Positions 1 to 7,300 of a stretch of 24,903 nucleotides of DNA are shown here, one piece after another. This DNA is from an uncultured Lachnospiraceae bacterium (GTDB lineage Bacteria > Bacillota > Clostridia > Lachnospirales > Lachnospiraceae). Both the position numbers and the translations under genes were made by a program. A model generated the notes under the pieces. The model saw only the letters and a program-made list of their open reading frames with translations. It was not told where the DNA came from and made no database searches. The stretch covers positions 1 to 24,903 of the forward strand of contig CABQGZ010000004.1 in NCBI GenBank assembly GCA_902463835.1, in the 5' to 3' direction. The first letter of the stretch is position 1; each line of letters opens with the position of its first letter.

Positions 1-564
1 TTTGCGGAAGGCTGTGCCCAGGCAGGGCAATACGAGGGCTTGCTGTTTCCCTCCCAGTTTCGGCTGCAGCACACAGAAAACTTTATCATTCTGGTCAACC
101 AGCTCATTCACAATTTCTTTGATGAAGGACGGTCTGATTTCAACAATTATCTGGCCACCACCATTTTGTTAGAGCTGCAGCTCCAGACGAAGCTCTCCTC
201 CTGGCAGCAGCAACCCGCTCACAAGGATCGGCGTTTTGAGGAAATCACCGCCTATATCAAGGGTAATTACCGTGAGAATCTCTCCAGCGCAAGTCTGGCG
301 GAAATGTTTGACTACAACCCCAAATATCTGGTTCGGCTCTTTCAGCAGCACACCGGTACAACCATCACCGGTTACATCAACGACGTCCGGCTGAAAATAG
401 CCGAGCAGCAATTGCTCAACAGCAACGATCCCATCTCGCTTGTCGCCCACAAAAGCGGATACGCAAACGAATATTATTTCATGCGCCTCTTCAAGCGAAA
501 ATACAATATGTCGCCTTCCCAGTATCGGAATACCTACTATATGCAGAATCTGTCAAAATATTGA
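1..564 (+). CDS. AraC-family transcriptional regulator, C-terminal part (5' end outside window)
   Basis: The reading frame is open from base 1 and ends at TGA 562-564, so the start lies upstream of the window; 187 residues are visible. The last ~110 residues form a typical AraC double helix-turn-helix. The first HTH lies around 'NLSSASLAEMF' and 'NPKYLVRLFQQHTG'. The second lies around 'PISLVAHKSGYANEYYFMRLF', and the protein closes with the family signature 'FKRKYNMSPSQYR'. The visible region before it is probably the end of a ligand-sensing or dimerisation domain, which cannot be identified. The gene converges on the long - strand carbohydrate operon. AraC regulators beside ABC-sugar operons in Firmicutes are commonly local activators responding to an imported sugar, so it probably controls this operon, but that is inferred from position only. 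Confidence 0.93.
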   Translation, partial: FAEGCAQAGQYEGLLFPSQFRLQHTENFIILVNQLIHNFFDEGRSDFNNYLATTILLELQLQTKLSSWQQQPAHKDRRFEEITAYIKGNYRENLSSASLAEMFDYNPKYLVRLFQQHTGTTITGYINDVRLKIAEQQLLNSNDPISLVAHKSGYANEYYFMRLFKRKYNMSPSQYRNTYYMQNLSKY

Positions 565-581
565 GAATTTGGGACAAAAAT

Positions 582-632
582 ATCCCCGCAAGAATCAATA
601 AAAGGCTAATCGCCCCTGATTCTTACGGGGAT
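582..632 (-). terminator. Rho-independent terminator of the - strand operon
   Basis: The two arms, 582-597 (ATCCCCGCAAGAATCA) and 617-632 (TGATTCTTACGGGGAT), are 16-nt reverse complements with a single mismatch, around a 19-nt loop that itself contains a small GGC/GCC stem (604-614). Read on the - strand, the stem is followed at once by a T-rich run (ATTTTTG, complement of 575-581). This suits termination of the array whose last stop codon is at 677-679. On the + strand no T run follows, so it would be a weaker terminator for the AraC gene. The remaining bases of the convergent gap (565-676) show no other structure. Confidence 0.82.
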
Positions 633-676
633 GTTGTCATCTGGCATCCATCAGGAAGGCCAGGTTCCGAACACTG

Positions 677-1762
677 TTATTGCTTCGGGGTTATATTCTT
701 GTATACTACATCGAAAACATTGAACGTATTGCCATCTTCGTAAACAAGATTTTCATTGATATCGGAAAACTGCTCTCCGGAAACGGTAAAGGTTTCCGCA
801 GTTCCTAAAGTGGCGCCTTCCACTTTTTGGAATCGAAGATTCACATACATTCCATCGGCGGTGACATTACTTTTGATATCTTTCACATTTCCCACTAGAC
901 GAACAACGCTGTTTCCGTCCGCCGCCTCCATCTCTTCAAATACCGTTCCTGCATCATAACCCGCATACTTAAACTTTGCCTTGTCATAGCCCACTTCCAG
1001 ATAGCCTGCTGCCACCTGTTCATCAGAATACAGTCTTACTGGTACATTTACGATATTCAGGTAGCTGTCCTCCACTCTGGCATACCGGCTCACGCCGTAT
1101 ACTCTGGTGCCATCCAATGTTGTCCAGAAAGGACTGATAAGTATTCCAGTGGAAAACTCATTTTTCTGTATGTTGATAATTGTCACTGTAGTAAACCAGT
1201 TTGCCATAGCGTGGAAATCCTTGGGTGTACATCCAAATTCCACCTTGCTGTTGCTGGTCTCCGTCACTTTTATCTCTTTACATACCTTTTGACTTTCATA
1301 ATGGATTTTGTGTTCACCAATCTGGATATCAAATCCCACGCTTTCATACTGCAGATTATCCACTGCAGACACCAAGCGAAGCTGGGTAATATCTTTATCA
1401 CTCGTCGTATCCGCCAGAGTCTGACACTTTACACTGTGAAGCCCTGCCGGCACAAATTTCGCATACGCCTCACCTGTTTTTGTCTCTTTTTTCAATGCGT
1501 ACTCTTTTCCGCAGCTTTCATCGCTGTACCAACCTGCAAAAACCCATTCTTCATATCCGGCCTTTTGGGGCTTGGGAGCAACTCTTTCTGCTCCTCCTAC
1601 ATAAGCTTCAATATTAAGCTTTTCTGTGTGAATAGCTGTCTCATCCGCCGCATACACTTTAGGGGTATTCACTGGCAGATAACAGACTCCAGCCAAAATC
1701 AACGTGGTTGCCAAAAATCCGGTAGCAATTTTTTTCATGTTTCTTCTTACACTGTTTCTCAT
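677..1762 (-). CDS. Secreted protein with InlB-repeat-like and cohesin-like regions, function unknown
   Basis: The protein has 361 residues. The start at 1762 is set by AGGAGG 6-8 nt upstream. A basic N-terminus and hydrophobic stretch (residues ~9-28) lead to a likely signal-peptidase site near 'VYAA|DE' (about residue 39). Residues ~50-102 resemble an InlB/Listeria-Bacteroides beta-grasp repeat ('FAGWYSDESCGKEY', 'AYAKFV'). Residues ~105-230 form a beta-rich region typical of secreted Lachnospiraceae proteins ('LRLVSAVDNLQYESVGFDI'). Residues ~236-345 resemble a cohesin-like beta-sandwich ('VPVRLYSDEQVAAGYLEVGYD', ending 'FDVVYKN'). There is no dockerin, sortase motif or C-terminal membrane anchor. 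It is the last gene of the operon, 49 nt after a 39-codon ORF. A role in binding polysaccharide or the cell surface is a guess; no catalytic motif is visible. Confidence 0.85.
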   Translation of the reverse strand: MRNSVRRNMKKIATGFLATTLILAGVCYLPVNTPKVYAADETAIHTEKLNIEAYVGGAERVAPKPQKAGYEEWVFAGWYSDESCGKEYALKKETKTGEAYAKFVPAGLHSVKCQTLADTTSDKDITQLRLVSAVDNLQYESVGFDIQIGEHKIHYESQKVCKEIKVTETSNSKVEFGCTPKDFHAMANWFTTVTIINIQKNEFSTGILISPFWTTLDGTRVYGVSRYARVEDSYLNIVNVPVRLYSDEQVAAGYLEVGYDKAKFKYAGYDAGTVFEEMEAADGNSVVRLVGNVKDIKSNVTADGMYVNLRFQKVEGATLGTAETFTVSGEQFSDINENLVYEDGNTFNVFDVVYKNITPKQ

Positions 1763-1811
1763 ACTTTACCTCCTGTATTATCTTTTCTGTACATATGCTC
1801 CCTTACAAAAA

Positions 1812-1931
1812 TTACATCCAACCCTCTCTCAGTTTGCTGACCGTATCGCCACCGTCACCATCACCAGACAGCGTAATTATATCCGCTTCCAGCAACGTTA
1901 CAACCTCCATCTTCGGTTCTTCATACTTCAT
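1812..1931 (-). CDS. Small ORF of 39 codons, acidic glycine-rich peptide, uncharacterised
   Basis: An ATG at 1929-1931 follows a perfect AGGAGG (1939-1944) with 7-nt spacing, and the frame runs 39 codons to TAA at 1812-1814. The peptide begins MKYEEPKMEVVTLLEADIIT, continues into an acidic glycine-rich stretch (SGDGDGGD), and ends with a short charged tail (KLREGWM). It starts 25 nt after the GH140-like gene and ends 49 nt before the secreted protein at 677-1762, so all three are probably cotranscribed. There is no signal peptide, membrane segment or cysteine. From memory, short peptides of the form 'M-x-Y-x-x-P-x-M-E-V' with an acidic/Gly tail recur in Clostridia next to secreted-protein genes; I know of no described function. 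The layout (ordered N-terminus, low-complexity tail) recalls a leader peptide, but no modifying enzyme is present. Confidence 0.7.
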   Translation of the reverse strand: MKYEEPKMEVVTLLEADIITLSGDGDGGDTVSKLREGWM

Positions 1932-1938
1932 TGCTTTT

Positions 1939-1944
1939 CCTCCT
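1939..1944 (-). promoter_or_regulatory. Ribosome binding site supporting the 39-codon ORF
   Basis: AGGAGG on the - strand lies 7 nt before ATG 1931-1929. It is among the strongest ribosome sites in the window and the main support for calling the small ORF. A 14-bp A/T palindrome (1945-1958) lies directly upstream and might keep the site unpaired. Confidence 0.8.
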
Positions 1945-1956
1945 AAAAAATATTTT

Positions 1957-3183
1957 TTATTTAGATTCCTCTTTATACAGGATCAATATCCCATCGTTCT
2001 CAAAGGGCGAGCAGACGGTAAGCTTCTGCCCCCAGGCAGCTTCGCATTCTTTTACCTCTCCGCTTGCAATATCAAACCACAATCCCTTGTTCTTCCATCG
2101 GATTTTTTCATCTACCCGCAGAAAACAAGGTGTCTGCTTCTCTGCATAAAGCATGAGAAAGCGGTCGCTCTCCCTGGCAAGACCATTGATACAATGATCA
2201 CAGCTGCGGCTTTCCGCAATATCAACCAGCGACAACAGACGGTTCATATGCGCCATCTTCCATGCTGTCGGCCGATCCAGGGCTTCCTTCCAGCTGTAGG
2301 GGTATTCCTCGTCCACCGCAGGCCGAAAGCACCAGACGCTCTGATGGCCGTACACAGTGCCCAGGCTGCCGACCATAAGGTTTTTGTATATCCTCTTGCT
2401 GATATCCATACTGTTCAGCCGATAGCGCCAGTCAAGATCAAAAGCGATCAGAAAATCCTCATAAAAGGATTCCGCGTCAAGGCAGGGCTTTTCCTCTTTT
2501 TTCAATGTCTCGGCAATCATAAGCTCGCTTTTAAAACCACCGAAGGAATGGCCCGACTGCACCGAATGAAAATCGATATAATCACAGTCCGCAAAATAAT
2601 CGGCCGAGGACGCCTCGCCGCAGGGGTGGTAGGTCATCAGATGAGGCGTCCGTTCTCCCTCTTGGATTCCCGCCGCCGTGGCATCTATGATCCGGCGCTG
2701 CCCCTTCGCCTCGATGGGCCGGTCGCCACCCAGCATAAAAATAACATTTTCTCTTCCGCCTATGAGCTGCGCCAGATACCTGCCGTAAATGCGGGCATTG
2801 CCTTCATCAAAAATCTCAGGACCGATTCCCCACTTCTGATTGAATTTATCTCCCCAGGTGGGCAGCAGAACCGCAACCATATTTCGCTTTTCACACTCAT
2901 CGGCAAAAAACAGTACCTTGTCAAAAAAGCGTTCGTTTCCCTTCGTGACGTCCCCGCCGCAAAAGGGCAGCAGCCCGTCCACACTAGGCGTATGGATTCC
3001 ATCAAACTCAGATAAAACGCAAGCCTGTATGGCGTGAAAGCCCTGGGCCTGCCGCTTATCCAGATAAAAGACGATCTCTTCACGGGTAAGCCTCTGAAAT
3101 ATAGTCCACGCCGTATCTGCAAGATATGGAAAAAATTTGCCATCCTTTAACAGATACCGGTGGTTTTCGGATATTCCCAGCAT
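1957..3183 (-). CDS. GH140-like (DUF4038) glycoside hydrolase with C-terminal collagen-binding-like domain, cytoplasmic
   Basis: The protein has 408 residues from ATG 3183-3181, chosen because GGGAGGTG (3188-3195) lies just upstream; a longer frame to 3240 runs back into the CE2-like gene. It has no signal peptide. Residues 1-~320 match the DUF4038 TIM barrel: 'FPYLADTAWTIFQRL' at the N-terminus, 'FMLGGDRP' (Asp154) and 'CLDAESFYE' (Glu238), which fit the Asp acid/base and Glu nucleophile positions of GH140, then 'GTVYGHQSVW'. The last ~80 residues resemble the collagen-binding-like beta domain that commonly follows DUF4038. The founding GH140 activity is an apiosidase acting on rhamnogalacturonan II side chains, but the family is diverse and the substrate here is unknown. 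It follows the esterase gene by 25 nt, consistent with cytoplasmic processing of imported oligosaccharides. Confidence 0.85.
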   Translation of the reverse strand: MLGISENHRYLLKDGKFFPYLADTAWTIFQRLTREEIVFYLDKRQAQGFHAIQACVLSEFDGIHTPSVDGLLPFCGGDVTKGNERFFDKVLFFADECEKRNMVAVLLPTWGDKFNQKWGIGPEIFDEGNARIYGRYLAQLIGGRENVIFMLGGDRPIEAKGQRRIIDATAAGIQEGERTPHLMTYHPCGEASSADYFADCDYIDFHSVQSGHSFGGFKSELMIAETLKKEEKPCLDAESFYEDFLIAFDLDWRYRLNSMDISKRIYKNLMVGSLGTVYGHQSVWCFRPAVDEEYPYSWKEALDRPTAWKMAHMNRLLSLVDIAESRSCDHCINGLARESDRFLMLYAEKQTPCFLRVDEKIRWKNKGLWFDIASGEVKECEAAWGQKLTVCSPFENDGILILYKEESK

Positions 3184-3187
3184 AAAA

Positions 3188-3195
3188 CACCTCCC
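3188..3195 (-). promoter_or_regulatory. Ribosome binding site deciding the GH140-like start
   Basis: GGGAGGTG on the - strand lies a few bases before ATG 3183. It lies downstream of the CE2-like stop codon (3209-3211) and rules out the longer in-frame start at 3240. Confidence 0.75.
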
Positions 3196-3208
3196 GCGCC
3201 TAAAAAAT

Positions 3209-4303
3209 TTAAAGCAGTTCTTTAAGCCTTTCCGCCACAAGCAATCCTACCCTGGCATGGGTACACACCGAATAATGGCCGTTGGCTCCCACGCCCTCAT
3301 ACTCCCGCTTGGGCTTTATCTCCAAAAGCTTCACACGCTCCGAAAGGCCGTCCACGCCCGACAAAAGCTCCTTTTTCAACCCCATATCGCTCTCATAGAT
3401 CAGCAAAATAGGGATTCCCGGCCGCGCCTCCAAAAGCCTTTTGAAGAAGGTTCGCACCGAACCTTCAAATTCCACTCTGCGCTCCTTAAGCCTCTGCTCT
3501 GTTCTGCCGTCATCGGTCAGATCCGCGCCGCTGCAGTACTGGAAATCATTCTGCCCCAGCTTTATGACGATCATATCGCACTTCTGATCAGAAAAGCTCC
3601 AGCGCTCCGCCGCAAGGCCAAGATGTCCGTCCAAAAGCTTGTCGGTATATTCGTATAATTCCGGAATCAGATTCACGGCATTGCATCCGTAATCTCTGTG
3701 AAAGCCATTGCCGGAGGCTGCAACTACCTCCGCCTCACAGCCCAGCGCTTCGCAGGCGAAAAACGCATACGTATTTACAAAGCTTTCTTCGGCGGTGGTA
3801 AAATCCGGGGAAGCATTTGAGCATAGATTCCCATAGCCGCAGGTGATGGAATCGCCGATAAATTCAATACGCCTTTTCCTGGGTGCCGGAGCGTCAGCAA
3901 AGCAGCCGTCCGTCTCAATGGCAGCTACCGCCGCTCTGCCGTAGCCCGCCTCGGTATCCTTTATTACCCTTACGGTATGATGCTTACAGGGCAGGCCTTC
4001 CGCCAATGTATACCACCCGTCGTCCTGATCAATGGGAAAGCGCGCCGTGCAGCTTGTACAATCGTCAAGAAAGACCGCTATATAAGCCCTGGAAGCCTTA
4101 TCCGGTACGCTCTCCCCCTGGATGCCTCCGAGAAGCCTGCACCGAACCTCACTCCCCACAAAGGAGAAGGTGAAGCCCGCGCCGCTCCAATTAAAAAATC
4201 TTGCGTTTAACGCTTTTCTATCCGCACATCTGCCGAAAAATCTGATTTTTTCAGGAAAGGGAAATTCAATCCTGTCCTTCATTTCTGTCAACAACTCTGG
4301 CAT
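3209..4303 (-). CDS. Carbohydrate esterase family 2-like SGNH deacetylase, cytoplasmic
   Basis: The protein has 364 residues and no signal peptide. Residues ~15-130 form an N-terminal jelly-roll like that of CE2 enzymes ('RFFNWSGAGFTFSFVGSEV'). The SGNH domain follows: block I 'FIGDSITCGYG' with nucleophile Ser152, an Asn block 'LGQND' (~249-253), and a C-terminal His motif 'GANGHYSVCTHARVG' with His343 and His349. CE2 enzymes use a Ser-His dyad or triad to remove O-acetyl groups from xylan, glucomannan or mannan oligosaccharides. The usual Asp before the catalytic His appears to be Asn here, tolerable given the dyad reports in this family. The gene starts 8 nt after the 1496-residue protein. 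Intracellular CE2 esterases occur in gut Clostridia that use acetylated mannan, which supports that reading. Confidence 0.88.
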   Translation of the reverse strand: MPELLTEMKDRIEFPFPEKIRFFGRCADRKALNARFFNWSGAGFTFSFVGSEVRCRLLGGIQGESVPDKASRAYIAVFLDDCTSCTARFPIDQDDGWYTLAEGLPCKHHTVRVIKDTEAGYGRAAVAAIETDGCFADAPAPRKRRIEFIGDSITCGYGNLCSNASPDFTTAEESFVNTYAFFACEALGCEAEVVAASGNGFHRDYGCNAVNLIPELYEYTDKLLDGHLGLAAERWSFSDQKCDMIVIKLGQNDFQYCSGADLTDDGRTEQRLKERRVEFEGSVRTFFKRLLEARPGIPILLIYESDMGLKKELLSGVDGLSERVKLLEIKPKREYEGVGANGHYSVCTHARVGLLVAERLKELL

Positions 4304-4311
4304 CCTGCGTT

Positions 4312-7300
4312 CTATCCTTTCAGCGTTTTCCTTATGATGACTGCCGCAGCGATCACGGAAGCTAAGGCTAATATCCCTGACAGGATCACAAAGATCATCA
4401 TGAGGGAGCTTTCCTTCTCAACAGCCTCAGCAGTCTGTGATACGATCGCATAGGATCGCAGCGTCTTTGTTTCCACTGTCAGGCAATTGTTCAGCGTTCC
4501 GTTGGAAACAATCTCCGCGCCGTAATCGTCAATGCACGCTACCGCAATGCCATCTCCCTGCTCAGGCAGGCTGGTCCGAATGGTTCTTCCCTCTGTGTCA
4601 AAGGGAGTTCCGCTGCTGTCAACCAGCTGCAGCTCATACAGCGCTGCTGCCTCAAAGCCGTGAAGCCGCTCGCTTATCTTGGCAAGACGTGAAGCATAGT
4701 CAATTTTCTCCGACTTAAGCGCTACGTCCAGCTTCGACAGGTCATCCTTGCGGGATGCGGCGTAAATACGAACGATCACTCCGTTGTCGGCTTCTACGTC
4801 GATATACTCCGGCAATACCGGATCCTTCTCTTCCTCATCCTGCTCCTGACTCAGTGTTCCAAAGGCTTTCAACTCCTCCAGTCTGCAGGCTCCGTATCTG
4901 CTGTCTCCGATGGTGAACACATAGGCGATATATTTTACCCGCTTCCATTCCGCCGGTGCATCCGCCGTATAATACGCGCCTTCATCAGCCTTATCCTGGG
5001 AAGCATACCCATCCTTCAGACAGAGGGGCGTGGTCTCAAATAAGCCTTCCAGCGTCCGTGAAGCATATACATTGGCCGTGCGTATTCCCTTGTGGATTCC
5101 TGTATCATCTTCAATGGCATCCGCAAAGGCGTAGATATCAACTCCGCTTAAATCATAATTTGCATAGAGATTGTAGATAAAAACAAATCTGGAATTCTCG
5201 ATGTCGGCGCCGCCCCAGAATTCAACAGAGTTTCTGGAGCCGTCCGTCAGAGCGGCGATATAATCGCTGGCTCCCATATAAATCGGGTCATACAGGTTAT
5301 CTGTTGCCACACCGTAGTATTCCGCCTCTATGCCTTCTATGATGCTAACCTGTTCCGCCACCTCGCTCTGATCGGCGGACAAGCTGCCGTATGCTCCCAT
5401 CTCACGAAGTCTCCAGCCGCCGTCCAGGCTGTCGGTGAACAGGAACGCGATATACTTGATCTTACTTAAGGTTACGTCAACTCCCACCTCGTTTGTGGTA
5501 TCTGAGGGATTGCTGTAATCCAGCACCAGGCTTTCCTTCTTATACAGGGTGGAGAGACTGTCGCTGGCGTAGATCTTAAAGCCGTTGTTCACGATCAGCT
5601 CCGAAGCGTAGGCTCCCGCCCAGGCGTGCAGATGCCGGATATCATAATACGCGTCCAGGGTATACAGAACGCCCGGCTTATCTGTTTCCGAAAGACTCCA
5701 CACATCGTAATGCTTCTCCAGATCACCGTCGGTCAGAACCTTCAGTCCTACCTGGGTCTGCTCCTCCATCAGGCGATACTCGAATTCCTTGGTTCCTGCG
5801 TAATCGCCGCCGGGTGCAATGATCGGGGTTGCTTCGGCCGCTTTCAGGATATTTTCTCCTGCCGGAACACCCGGCCAGGTGATCTCATTCTTTTCAAGGG
5901 CCGCATCAGAGCCTTTCAGGTCAAATTCCGCAACATGAGCCGTATTGCAGCCTCTGTCATAGTCTGTGATAACAAAGGCAATACACATCACGTTGGCGTC
6001 CACATCAATCTTGATCTGTCTTCCGTTGCAGGCTACATCCGATGCAATGATACTTGCCTCATCATATAGCTTTGCCAGGGAATCGGAGGCATATACCGTC
6101 ATAACCGTAGTATAACCGGAAAGTCCCGCAAGAATATCAACCTCATCAATATGATATACGCCGTCCAGGGTATACATGGTGCCTACATACTGCCCATTTG
6201 AAACTTTGTTGTCACTGTCATACCAGTCCAGCGCGCCCCACACATCGAAAAATTTTGTCTTATCGCCGTCTATGGCAAGAAGCGAACCGGAATCTCCGGC
6301 AGCGGCAACCGCAGCGCTGAAATGGCTGTGCTCCCGAACAGTTCCATCCTTTACACTCTTAATGATTTCTGTATAGGATTTCAAATGCTTCTGGATGAAG
6401 TTATCCGGCTCACCAAACATCTGGTCATACATCTCGTCAATCAGCTCTTTCAGTTTCTCAAGCAGGGCTTTGCTGCCATCGTTGACGGCATAATCAACCA
6501 GTTCTCTCATTTTTGGCAGATCAAGGCCTTCAAATACCGCCATGTCATCCCCGTAGGTATTCTTTGTAATGTCACAGCCGAATATGGTAGCAACATAGGC
6601 CGCCCCCGCAATATACTTACCGTATTCATTCAGGTGCTGATAATTGCCGCCGTCCTCTTCATTGAACATCTTCCGATCGTCGTAATGCTTTCTCGCCGCC
6701 TCGATGGCGCTGCCGCTGTAAATAATCGTAGCCTTGTCACACAGAAGCTGTGAGGTCAGCACATAGTTTTCTGTTATAGTCGCGCATCTTTCACTGTCCC
6801 AGATACCCCAGCCCCAGGTCTCGTGCAGCATGATCTTCACATCGGGCAGATATTCTTTCACATACTTGATCAACTCAGTGATATCCGCATACGTATTGAA
6901 GCTTTCTGAAGCAGTGCTTCCCTGCTGTAAGACCACAATGTCCCAATCGGTAAAGGTCAGCGCCTCCCGGATGGATGCAAATTTGCTTATTCCGTCCTTC
7001 ACGGTCACACGCCCCGAAGAATTGGTATATTCAAACTTATACACTGACTTATTGTCCCGGGCATTTGTCAAATGCTGGGTGATCGTACAGGAAGAATATT
7101 TCAGATAGCCAAACAGCAGATCATAGCCCTGGTTTGCTGCAATTGCGGTAGCATAGGCGGAAGCATTTTCCGAAAAGCTGTTGCCGATGGTCAAAACCTT
7201 CTTCCCGCCCTCGGCCACATCCGTGTTATAGTCCGGGTCATCCGGATTATCGGGATTATCGGGCGGTTCCGTTCCGTCATCCCTGGCCGTCCACAGCTCA

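Noticed and set aside
1812..1931. RiPP precursor call for the 39-codon ORF
   Set aside because: No radical SAM, cyclodehydratase, lanthionine or protease/transporter gene is nearby and the tail has no Cys and few modifiable residues; kept as an unknown small protein.
1945..1958. A/T palindrome as terminator or promoter between the GH140-like gene and the small ORF
   Set aside because: It has no GC stem, abuts the ribosome site, and no -35/-10 pair with proper spacing is visible around it.
1795..3015. Long + strand frame (406 codons)
   Set aside because: Antisense shadow of the GH140-like gene and the small ORF; no ribosome site and no recognisable protein, while the - strand frames have catalytic motifs and strong ribosome sites.
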